From positions 1,612,001-1,676,000 of the forward strand of contig NZ_CP163512.1 of NCBI RefSeq assembly GCF_041075285.1: 64,000 nucleotides of DNA, given 5' to 3'. The stretch's first letter is position 1; every line of letters begins with the position of its first letter. The notes under the pieces were generated by a model. It saw only the letters and a program-made list of their open reading frames with translations, was not told where the DNA came from and did no database searches. The stretch is from Providencia rettgeri (GTDB lineage: Bacteria; Pseudomonadota; Gammaproteobacteria; Enterobacterales; Enterobacteriaceae). The translations under genes were made by a program, and so were the position numbers. Shown here one piece after another: positions 47,128 to 55,206 of the stretch.

Positions 47128-47197
47128 ATATCTCAATGCCTAGTCATATACCTCGGTATATGACTAGGGTTAACGAATGAAGCCAACAACGCGACAG
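46891..47197 (+). repeat. direct repeat, right copy, flanking fimbrial operon 2
   Basis: Partner of 39780-40086. Its hairpin (CCTAGTCATATAC/GTATATGACTAGG at 47139-47168) is a perfect 13-base stem here, then the sequence runs without break into the 128 bp tandem array. Confidence 0.85.
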
Positions 47198-48230
47198 GGC
47201 AAAATAGGCTGCTTATTTAATGCTCTAAATAGTTTGTGATGTCGCTAGGCGGCAAGTGAGTTAATCCCTAGGAGCATACATCAGTATGTGACTAGGGTTA
47301 ACGAATGAAGCCAACAACGCGACAGTGCAAAATAGGCTGCTTATTTAATGCGCTAAATAGTTTGTGATGTCGCTGGGCGGCAAGTGAGTTAATCCCTAGG
47401 AGCATACATCAGTATGTGACTAGGGTTAACGAACGAAGCCAGCAACACGACAGGGCAAAATAGGCTGCTTATTTAATGCGCTAAATAGTTTGTGATGTCG
47501 CTGGGCGGCAAGTGAGTTAATCCCTAGGAGCATACATCAGTATGTGACTAGGGTTAACGAATGAAGCCAACAACGCGACAGGGCAAAATAGGCTGCTTAC
47601 TTAATGCGCTAAATAGTTTGTGATGTCGCTGGGCGGCAAGTGAGTTAATCCCTAGGAGCATACATCAGTATGTGATTAGGGTTAACGAATGAAGCCAACA
47701 ACACGACAGGGCAAAATAGGCTGCTTATTTAATGCGCTAAATAGTTTGTGATGTCGCTAGGCGGCAAGTGAGTTAATCCCTAGGAGCATACATCAGTATG
47801 TGACTAGGGTTAACGAATGAAGCCAACAACACGACAGGGCAAAATAGGCTGCTTATTTAATGCGCTAAATAGTTTGTGATGTCGCTAGGCGGCAAGTGAG
47901 TTAATCCCTAGGAGCATACATCAGTATGTGACTAGGGTTAACGAATGAAGCCAACAACACGACAGGGCAAAATAGGCTGCTTATTTAATGCTCTAAATAG
48001 TTTGTGATGTCGCTAGGCGGCAAGTGAGTTAATCCCTAGGAGCATACATCAGTATGTGACTAGGGTTAACGAATGAAGCCAACAACGCGACAGTGCAAAA
48101 TAGGCTGCTTATTTAATGCTCTAAATAGTTTGTGATGTCGCTAGGCGGCAAGTGAGTTAATCCCTAGGAGCATACATCAGTATGTGACTAGGGTTAACGA
48201 ATGAAGCCAACAACGCGACAGTGCAAAATA
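47161..48230 (+). repeat. 128 bp tandem repeat array (about 8.4 units)
   Basis: The marker GACAG(g/t)GCAAAATA recurs at 47193, 47321, 47449, 47577, 47705, 47833, 47961, 48089 and 48217, exactly every 128 bp. Each unit contains the hairpin GTTAATCCCTAG...CATAC/GTATG...CTAGGGTTAAC and the stretch TTAATGCGCTAAATAG. Units differ by only a few substitutions. No ORF is conserved. The array ends 9 bp before the mdtI stop codon. Confidence 0.95.
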
Positions 48231-48239
48231 TGACGAGCA

Positions 48240-48572
48240 TTACGACATCTTAATTAACACCATACCAAGCAACAATAACACAATCCCCCCCCACCCCTTA
48301 TAATTCAGGCGTTGGTTGAACAGTATCCACCCTGCTGCCACTGTCGCGATGATACCAAAAGCCCCCCAAAGCGCATAAGCAATAGATAACTCGATACCTT
48401 TTACCGCTTGCGCTAAAGAGCTAAATGCCCCGAGTACTGCCATTAACGAAAGGATCCCAAGCCAATATCGTTTAAAACCGTTCGACATTTTTAACAAAAT
48501 ATTGGCGATGATTTCCAGCACAACTGCTAGGATCAAAAACGCAGCATGCCACCATTCAAAATGACTGGCCAT
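48240..48572 (-). CDS. mdtI: spermidine export protein MdtI (SMR family)
   Basis: 110-residue small multidrug resistance protein with four membrane helices; '[25 protein letters not shown]' carries the conserved membrane Glu, and '[25 protein letters not shown]' follows. Forms a heterodimer with MdtJ that exports spermidine. Starts 1 bp after the mdtJ stop, with GGAGG inside the end of mdtJ. The 48602 start would overlap mdtJ. Confidence 0.95.
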   Translation of the reverse strand: MASHFEWWHAAFLILAVVLEIIANILLKMSNGFKRYWLGILSLMAVLGAFSSLAQAVKGIELSIAYALWGAFGIIATVAAGWILFNQRLNYKGWGGIVLLLLGMVLIKMS

Positions 48573-48573
48573 A

Positions 48574-49002
48574 TTACGCCTCCGATTTAGCTTCGCGTCC
48601 AACTAAAGCACTTGATTTGGCTGCGTTGACCGCATGTTGAGTTGCTTGTTTCACTTTTTGAGCCGATTGACGCACTGTCGCTTTTTTGGTGCCTGACTTA
48701 ATCAGACCAATACCTGTGATCAGTAATACTAATCCACCTATTTTCATCGGCGATAATGTTTCATCAAACCACATCACACTGAAAGTGGTAATGAATAGAA
48801 TACCGATACCTTCCCATAGTGCGTAGGCTACACCTAATGCGACTTTTTTTACTGCAACGGCGAGAAGAATGTAAGATGTGGCTATCATGACGTACATCAC
48901 CACCATACCCGTGAAATCACCACTGACACTGGCGTGTTTCATTGATAAGGTGCCAATTACTTCAGTTACGATAGCTAATATTAAAAATATCCAGTAAATC
49001 AT
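48574..49002 (-). CDS. mdtJ: spermidine export protein MdtJ (SMR family)
   Basis: 142 residues: four membrane helices with '[20 protein letters not shown]' and '[23 protein letters not shown]', then an unusually long charged C-terminal tail ([24 protein letters not shown]). AGAGGG precedes the ATG. Partner of MdtI. Confidence 0.95.
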   Translation of the reverse strand: MIYWIFLILAIVTEVIGTLSMKHASVSGDFTGMVVMYVMIATSYILLAVAVKKVALGVAYALWEGIGILFITTFSVMWFDETLSPMKIGGLVLLITGIGLIKSGTKKATVRQSAQKVKQATQHAVNAAKSSALVGREAKSEA

Positions 49003-49636
49003 TATAATATCCCTCTACATACATCTGCGTAATCGCCTATTTTTTACACAAGATAAGTGAACAAAAAGCGCTAACGCAGTTGTTGAAAATTCAAATAAAA
49101 ACAATACGATGCTGAATTTATTCAGCGAAATGAATAATCGAGAGAGACGCTATAATGCACCACACCAGTAGTGTTCACTGGAAAGGATAGCTGAAAGGAA
49201 AAGCCTGTGTGTCGTTCTTTTTTGGGACTTGCTGATCTTGCCGCTAGTTGAGCTAAGCATGATATCTTATTCTTTTCATCAGGCAGACATCCGCCCAATT
49301 TACTCCGAACCCTCATGTTGATAGTTGATTACAGGGTATATTTAGCATGCCTTTTTTATTAAGTCAATGAATACAAACATCTTTTATATTGCATAAAAAC
49401 ATGCATATTTATTCATTAATATGCTAACCAACCCTAAAACCACCAAGCCTCAAGCGAATAATCAACCGTAATTTCGCCATTTCCTTTTTAGTATTTTTCA
49501 ATAAAAAAAATTATTTTTACCCTTTTTTTACCTATACCAACTCAACGCGTGCGCTGTTTGATCTTTCACATTGACAAGCCAGATGAACAAGCTTCTTATA
49601 GTAGCCATATGATTGATTTTTCCCAAAGAGAGAGAC
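49003..49636. other. spacer between mdtJ and pdxK
   Basis: Contains both divergent promoters. A 64-codon open frame on the minus strand (49122-49316) has no ribosome site and low coding character. A small palindrome GCTGAATAAATTCAGC lies at 49111-49126 in the mdtJ leader. A leader-encoded polyamine-sensing peptide like mdtU was looked for but not recognised. Confidence 0.4.
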
Positions 49637-50485
49637 ATGAACACCTTTAGCCTAACCTCCAATAGCTTTCAAAATGCCGCAGATGCAACGCCACTCCCCT
49701 ATGATGTCGTATCCATTCAATCCCAAGTAATTTACGGTAGCGTAGGAAACAGTATTGCTGTCCCAGCACTCACTAAGCAAGGCTTACGAGTCGCCGCAAT
49801 TCCTACTGTGGTATTAAGTAATACCCCTCATTATCCAACATGTTATGGGGGGGAATTACCCGGCGAATGGTTCCGTGGCTATTTAAACGGCTTTGTTGAG
49901 CGTGGCAGCTTAGATTCCGTTAGGTCTATTTTAACGGGTTATTTGGGATCACCAGATAAAGCTCGCGATCTTGCTGATTGGCTTACAAAAGTGCGTGAAC
50001 GGTTTCCTACACTCCCCGTTATTGTTGACCCTGTGATGGGGGATGAAGATAGCGGTTTTTACATTCCACCGGAAATTGCGGATGTCTATCGTGACAAAGT
50101 GATCCCATTGGCAACCGGAATTATTCCAAACAAATTTGAGTTGATAACTTTAAGTGGGCAACAAGTTAATAATCTAAATGAAGCGATTACCGCCGCTCGC
50201 CGCTTATTAAACGGCCATACGCAATGGGTGATTATTACCAGTGCTTTCCAGCCTGATGACGATAATATTGAAGTCGTATGCGTAACGAAAGACGATGTCG
50301 CGGTGATCCGGCATAAACGTTACCCTGTCACGCCAAAAGGAACCGGTGATTTATTTGGGGCAGAACTCACAGCACAACTGCTTGCAGGCTTATCCGTGCC
50401 TGACGCCGCTAAAATGGCGTGTTTACGTATCGAGCAAGGGATTATTCATATGGCCGCAACTGGTCGCAGCGAATTAGTCATTTAA
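49637..50485 (+). CDS. pdxK: pyridoxine/pyridoxal/pyridoxamine kinase
   Basis: 282-residue PfkB/ribokinase-superfamily kinase phosphorylating B6 vitamers. 'VVSIQSQVIYGSVGNSIAVPAL', 'TVVLSNTPHYPT', 'VDPVMGDEDSGFY' and 'TPKGTGDLFGAELTAQLL' (catalytic Asp in GTGD) match PdxK rather than PdxY. ATG 49637 follows AGAGAGAG; an ATT/ATG-like extension upstream lacks a ribosome site. Confidence 0.93.
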   Translation: MNTFSLTSNSFQNAADATPLPYDVVSIQSQVIYGSVGNSIAVPALTKQGLRVAAIPTVVLSNTPHYPTCYGGELPGEWFRGYLNGFVERGSLDSVRSILTGYLGSPDKARDLADWLTKVRERFPTLPVIVDPVMGDEDSGFYIPPEIADVYRDKVIPLATGIIPNKFELITLSGQQVNNLNEAITAARRLLNGHTQWVIITSAFQPDDDNIEVVCVTKDDVAVIRHKRYPVTPKGTGDLFGAELTAQLLAGLSVPDAAKMACLRIEQGIIHMAATGRSELVI

Positions 50486-50505
50486 CCTATCTCAAAGTTT
50501 CATAC

Positions 50506-50532
50506 AAAAGCCAAACATTGCGTTTGGCTTTT
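50506..50532. terminator. bidirectional terminator between pdxK and zwf
   Basis: Perfect 11-base stem AAAAGCCAAAC / GTTTGGCTTTT with a five-base loop, between two convergent genes. Confidence 0.85.
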
Positions 50533-50562
50533 ATACAATGAGCTAATTATCGGTTATTGTTA

Positions 50563-52038
50563 TTATTCAAATTCGTTCCATGAACGACCATCACGGGCAA
50601 TCATTGCTACAGAGGCAATTGGTCCCCATGTGCCTGCTTGGTATGGTTTTGGTGCATCATTATCCATCGCCCATGCGTCCATGATCGAATCAACAAATTT
50701 CCATGCTTCCTCAACTTCATCACGACGCACGAATAACGCTTGAATACCGCGCATAGCCTCAAGCAACAAACGCTCATAGGCATCAGCCAAATGAGTTTGG
50801 TTAAAGGTTTCAGAGAAACTTAAATCCAGTTTAGTGGTTTGTAAGCGGTGTTTATGATCAAGCCCTGGTGCCTTGTTCATAATTTCGATATCAATCCCTT
50901 CATCTGGCTGTAAACGGATGGTCAATTTGTTTTGTGGTAAATCTTGGTAGCTTTCTGAGAAAATATTCAGAGCCGGCTTTTTAAAATACACCACCACTTC
51001 AGAACATTTCGCCGGCAAGCGTTTACCCGTACGTAAATAGAAAGGTACACCAGCCCAGCGCCAATCGTCGATATCCACGCGCAGTGCAACAAATGACTCA
51101 GTCATACTTTGCTTGTTCGCCCCCTCTTCTTCGAGGTAGCCAGGCACTTTTTTACCTTGAACAAAACCTGATGTATATTGCCCCCGCACTGCTTTTTCGC
51201 GCACATTAGTATGGTCAATACGACGTAACGAACGCAGCACTTTTACTTTTTCGTCACGAATACGGTCAGTGGTTAAATCTGCCGGTGGTGACATCGCGAT
51301 CATCGTCAGGATTTGCAGTAAGTGGTTTTGAACCATATCGCGCATTTGACCTGCTTGATCGAAATATCCCCAGCGACCTTCAATTCCAACCTCTTCAGCA
51401 ACAGTAATCTGCACGTGGTCAATTGTTCGATTATCCCAGTTATTAATAAATAACGAGTTTGCAAAACGCAGGGCTAACAGGTTTAAAACCGTCTCTTTAC
51501 CCAGATAGTGGTCAATACGATAAACTTGGCTTTCATCAAAATATTTAGCCACTTCATTATTGATCTCTTGGGATGATGCCAAATCGGTGCCTAAAGGTTT
51601 TTCCATCACGACACGGTTTGGTTTTTTGTTTAATTTTGCATGACCAAGACCTTGGCACATTGCGCCAAACGTGCTTGGTGGCATGGCAAAATAATGGATA
51701 GCAGGTTGCGAGTCTTGTTTTAGCATATCCGCTAAACGAACAAAACTTTCGGTTTCATTGACGTCTAAATTACAGAAATCCAAACGGGCACTGAGTTTTT
51801 CCCACAATGCTGAATCGAGTTCTTCTTTTAAGAATTTATTTAACGCTTCTTTAACAAATTCGACATAATCAGCTTGCGTCCAGTCTGCACGACCTACACC
51901 GATAATTCGGGTATCAGGATGGATGTAACCTGCTTTTTCTAATTGATATAAAGAAGGAAGCAATTTACGACGCGCAAGGTCACCCTTGGTGCCGAAAATG
52001 ATTAAGTCACAAGCTTGAGCAGCATTATGTACCGCCAT
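50563..52038 (-). CDS. zwf: glucose-6-phosphate 1-dehydrogenase
   Basis: 491-residue entry enzyme of the oxidative pentose phosphate pathway, producing NADPH. 'IIFGTKGDLARRKLLPSLY' is the nucleotide-binding fingerprint and 'YRIDHYLGKETVLNLLALRF' the substrate motif. Same length as E. coli Zwf. GAGGAG precedes ATG 52038. Divergent from hexR, with a HexR-like site in the spacer. Confidence 0.98.
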   Translation of the reverse strand: MAVHNAAQACDLIIFGTKGDLARRKLLPSLYQLEKAGYIHPDTRIIGVGRADWTQADYVEFVKEALNKFLKEELDSALWEKLSARLDFCNLDVNETESFVRLADMLKQDSQPAIHYFAMPPSTFGAMCQGLGHAKLNKKPNRVVMEKPLGTDLASSQEINNEVAKYFDESQVYRIDHYLGKETVLNLLALRFANSLFINNWDNRTIDHVQITVAEEVGIEGRWGYFDQAGQMRDMVQNHLLQILTMIAMSPPADLTTDRIRDEKVKVLRSLRRIDHTNVREKAVRGQYTSGFVQGKKVPGYLEEEGANKQSMTESFVALRVDIDDWRWAGVPFYLRTGKRLPAKCSEVVVYFKKPALNIFSESYQDLPQNKLTIRLQPDEGIDIEIMNKAPGLDHKHRLQTTKLDLSFSETFNQTHLADAYERLLLEAMRGIQALFVRRDEVEEAWKFVDSIMDAWAMDNDAPKPYQAGTWGPIASVAMIARDGRSWNEFE

Positions 52039-52509
52039 ATTGGTTCTCCTCAATTTGCGGAATCTACGACCTAACTAGGGTAGGTCCTATTGTAATTTTG
52101 TTAAAATTAGCCCTAATTCCGCTAATGTACCCTGTTGCTAGTGCTCAGTAAATCTCCATGACACTGATCACAGTTTTTATGCTGAAAAAAGCAGCATATC
52201 ATTGTTCTTTGTTACCGTTATATACTTTATGCTATCCCTGCAATAAAACCTACTCGAAAACTGAAAGGAGCCAGCTTTAGTAATTAAATGACAAAAAAAG
52301 TCGCCAACTTACTGAGATGAAAATTAGATACGCTTCAAAGTTTCACAAAAAAGCTGCCATTTATCATCTGCATTCAGATAGCCTACTTATCATACTTAGT
52401 ATATTTTCACTCTATATGAATGCCACACGACAAAAAGCTTATAACGAAACATAACATAGCGTGATGGTAGAAAAATTTCTCCTTTTGATGAAATAGGCGC
52501 TTTTGCGAT
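52039..52509. other. zwf-hexR regulatory spacer
   Basis: Divergent promoter region of 470 bp. Apart from the inverted repeat at 52091 no motif stands out; no ORF of note. Confidence 0.4.
52091..52110. promoter_or_regulatory. candidate HexR operator upstream of zwf
   Basis: TGTAATTTTGTTAAAATTAG contains the inverted repeat TAATTTT(gtt)AAAATTA, 53 bp from the zwf start. HexR sites are of the type TGTAATTAAATTACA; half-site and symmetry fit, but the spacing is wider than that consensus. Confidence 0.4.
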
Positions 52510-53355
52510 ATGAATATTTTAGAACAAATGAAGACCAGCCTCGATTTTTTAAGTAAATCGGAGAAAAAAGTGGCTGAAGTGATTTTAGGGATGCCACAGA
52601 GCGCCATTCATCTGAGTATCGCAGCCTTAGCCCAATTAGCGGATGTGAGTGAACCGACGGTTAACCGGTTTTGCCGCAAAATGGATACCAAAGGCTTTCC
52701 TGATTTCAAACTGCGCCTTGCCCAAAACCTCGCCAATGGTACACCCTATGTAAATCGTCATATCGACGAAACAGATTCTGTAAACACTTATACACACAAA
52801 ATTTTTGAGTCTGCAATGGCGGGTCTTGATCATGTGAAACACACGCTAGACATCAGTGTCATTAACCGTGCTGTTGACTTGCTTACCCAAGCACGAAAGA
52901 TCAGTTTCTTTGGGTTTGGTGCGTCGGCCGCTGTGGCTCATGATGCGATGAATAAGTTCTTCCGCTTTAATATTCCTGTCATGTATTTTGATGATATTGT
53001 CATGCAACGCATGAGTTGCATGAATAGTACTGAAGGGGATGTGATTGTGTTAATTTCCCATACTGGAAGAACCAAAGCCCTTGTTGATATGGCGCAACTG
53101 GCTCGGCAAAATGATGCCACCGTTATTGCTATTACCTCAGAAAACTCCCCACTGGCGCAAGCCGTTTCCTTATCGATTATTATTGATGTCCCTGAAGATA
53201 CTGACATGTATATGCCCATGGTCTCTCGTATGGCACAACTTGCTGTTATTGATGTGTTAACAACTGGGTTTACGTTAAGAAGAGGTGAAAAATTTAGGGA
53301 TAACTTGAAGCGCGTCAAAGAAGCCTTACGCGATTCGCGGTTTGATAACATCTAA
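52510..53355 (+). CDS. hexR: HexR, RpiR-family regulator of central carbon metabolism
   Basis: 281 residues: N-terminal RpiR HTH domain (about 1-77; 'LSIAALAQLADVSEPTVNRFCRKM') and C-terminal SIS sugar-phosphate domain (about 125-260; 'ISFFGFGASAAVAHDAMNKF', 'VLISHTGRTKALV'). In gammaproteobacteria HexR senses KDPG and controls zwf, edd-eda and other glycolytic genes. Between zwf and pykA as in E. coli. Confidence 0.96.
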   Translation: MNILEQMKTSLDFLSKSEKKVAEVILGMPQSAIHLSIAALAQLADVSEPTVNRFCRKMDTKGFPDFKLRLAQNLANGTPYVNRHIDETDSVNTYTHKIFESAMAGLDHVKHTLDISVINRAVDLLTQARKISFFGFGASAAVAHDAMNKFFRFNIPVMYFDDIVMQRMSCMNSTEGDVIVLISHTGRTKALVDMAQLARQNDATVIAITSENSPLAQAVSLSIIIDVPEDTDMYMPMVSRMAQLAVIDVLTTGFTLRRGEKFRDNLKRVKEALRDSRFDNI

Positions 53356-53499
53356 AGCTAAAACTGACAGGATAAAATGTCTTTCTATGCTTATTGGGCT
53401 TTAATAGTTTTACAGACCTGATAGCATTAAGAAATTCGCAGTATATAATAGCTGTGCTCGTGTCAGCATCCCTATTTGCAGTAAACAGGTTTCGAAATG

Positions 53500-53518
53500 G
53501 GGTGAAATGGTTTCACCC
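53500..53518. promoter_or_regulatory. palindrome upstream of pykA, Cra-like
   Basis: GGGTGAAATGGTTTCACCC is a 19 bp inverted repeat 36 bp before the pykA ATG. On the minus strand TGAAACCATTTC fits 11 of 12 positions of the Cra half-palindrome TGAAWCSNTHHW. Position close to the start codon would suit repression. Confidence 0.45.
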
Positions 53519-53554
53519 TTTTATCAACGCCATTACAGGTCAACGGAGTAATAC

Positions 53555-54997
53555 ATGTCTAGACGGCTTAGAAGAACTAAAATTGTTACAACCCTTGGTC
53601 CCGCTACCGATCGCGATAATAACCTTGAAAAAATTATTAATGCAGGGGCCAACGTTGTTCGCCTTAACTTCTCCCACGGAACTCCAGAAGACCATCAATT
53701 ACGTGCTAATAAAGTACGTGAAATTGCCGCTCGTTTAGGTCGTCATGTGGCGATCCTCGGTGATTTACAAGGTCCCAAAATTCGTGTTTCTACGTTTAAA
53801 GACGGTAAAGTTTTCTTAAATATCGGCGATAAATTCATCCTTGATGCCAACTTAGGTAAAGGTGAAGGTGACCAACAAAAAGTCGGTATCGACTATAAAG
53901 GGTTACCTGCTGATGTCGTTCCTGGTGATATCCTGTTGTTAGACGATGGACGCGTTCAATTAAAAGTGCGTGAAGTCCAAGGTTTGCAAGTTTTTACTGA
54001 AGTCACTGTTGGCGGTCAGTTATCGAATAACAAAGGGATTAACAAGTTAGGCGGTGGTCTTTCCGCTGAAGCGTTAACCGACAAAGACAAAGAGGACATC
54101 AAAACTGCGGCGAAAATCAATGTCGACTATCTTGCAGTTTCCTTCCCGCGCTCCGGTGAAGATTTAGATTATGCACGTCGATTAGCGCGCGACGCCGGTT
54201 GTGAGTGCCAAATCGTCGCAAAAGTTGAGCGTGCTGAAGCCGTAGCAAACGACCAAGTGATGGATGAGGTTATTCTTGCCTCTGACGTCGTCATGGTAGC
54301 TCGTGGTGACTTAGGTGTTGAAATTGGTGATCCTGAACTCGTTGCTGTCCAGAAAAAATTGATCCGCCGTTCACGTCAATTAAACCGTGTGGTTATCACT
54401 GCAACCCAAATGATGGAATCAATGATAACTAACCCAATGCCGACTCGTGCAGAAGTGATGGATGTAGCAAACGCGGTGTTAGATGGGACTGATGCTGTAA
54501 TGTTATCCGCAGAAACAGCCGCAGGCCAATACCCAGCAGAAACGGTTGCTGCAATGGCACAAGTCTGTTTTGGCGCAGAAAAAATGCCAGGGTTAAACGT
54601 GTCTAAGCACCGTTTAGATGCTGAGTTTAGCAGCCCCGAAGAAGCGATTGCGATGTCAACCATGTACGCCGCCAACCATCTAAAAGGCGTTAAAGCGATT
54701 ATCGCGATGACAGAGTCAGGTCGTACCGCCCGTATGATGTCCCGCATCAGCTCTGGCTTACCTATTTTTGCTATGTCTCGCCACGAAAAAACATTGAATC
54801 AATGTTCACTGTATCGTGGTGTTACCCCTGTTTTCTGTAGCACGCACACAGATGGCATTCAAGCGGCAGCTGAAGCTGTCGCACGCTTACGTGATAACGG
54901 CTATTTAATGAGTGGTGATATTGTCCTTGTGACCCAAGGTGACCTGATGGGCACAGTGGGCAGTACTAACACCTGCCGTATTTTAGAAGTCGAATAA
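53555..54997 (+). CDS. pykA: pyruvate kinase II
   Basis: 480-residue PykA converting phosphoenolpyruvate and ADP to pyruvate and ATP. It starts [23 protein letters not shown] and follows E. coli PykA almost residue by residue, including 'VVRLNFSHG', '[10 protein letters not shown]', the signature '[13 protein letters not shown]' and '[11 protein letters not shown]'. Identity and synteny (hexR-pykA ... lpxM) both exclude PykF. Confidence 0.97.
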   Translation: MSRRLRRTKIVTTLGPATDRDNNLEKIINAGANVVRLNFSHGTPEDHQLRANKVREIAARLGRHVAILGDLQGPKIRVSTFKDGKVFLNIGDKFILDANLGKGEGDQQKVGIDYKGLPADVVPGDILLLDDGRVQLKVREVQGLQVFTEVTVGGQLSNNKGINKLGGGLSAEALTDKDKEDIKTAAKINVDYLAVSFPRSGEDLDYARRLARDAGCECQIVAKVERAEAVANDQVMDEVILASDVVMVARGDLGVEIGDPELVAVQKKLIRRSRQLNRVVITATQMMESMITNPMPTRAEVMDVANAVLDGTDAVMLSAETAAGQYPAETVAAMAQVCFGAEKMPGLNVSKHRLDAEFSSPEEAIAMSTMYAANHLKGVKAIIAMTESGRTARMMSRISSGLPIFAMSRHEKTLNQCSLYRGVTPVFCSTHTDGIQAAAEAVARLRDNGYLMSGDIVLVTQGDLMGTVGSTNTCRILEVE

Positions 54998-55005
54998 CCT
55001 CTCCC

Positions 55006-55030
55006 TCCCCCCGTTCAATCCGCGGGGGGA
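55006..55030 (+). terminator. GC-rich hairpin after pykA
   Basis: TCCCCCCG / CGGGGGGA stem with a nine-base loop, 9 bp after the pykA stop; no strong T-run, so efficiency is uncertain. Confidence 0.55.
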
Positions 55031-55206
55031 TCTCACCCTTTCGTTAGTTTCATATTTCCCCCTTAGGTCACATTGAAATCATACTATTTTGCTGTTTTTC
55101 GATATATTAAAGCTTATACAACGATGCATTGATCGGTATCATCTGCTTCTTCCTTAATTTTCGCTGTAATGACAACAATTTTTACTATTAAAACAATAAA
55201 GGAAAC

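Noticed and set aside
47161..48230. CRISPR array
   Set aside because: Direct repeats are 128 bp with no variable spacers, and there are no cas genes; it is a plain tandem repeat.
49122..49316. 64-residue ORF in the mdtJ leader
   Set aside because: No ribosome site, unlikely composition (Cys, Arg, Ser-rich low-quality sequence) and no recognised family; treated as non-coding.
53377..53421. 14-codon ORF (MSFYAYWALIVLQT) with AGGA after hexR
   Set aside because: A leader peptide for pykA is possible, but the distance to pykA and absence of an attenuator hairpin make chance more likely.
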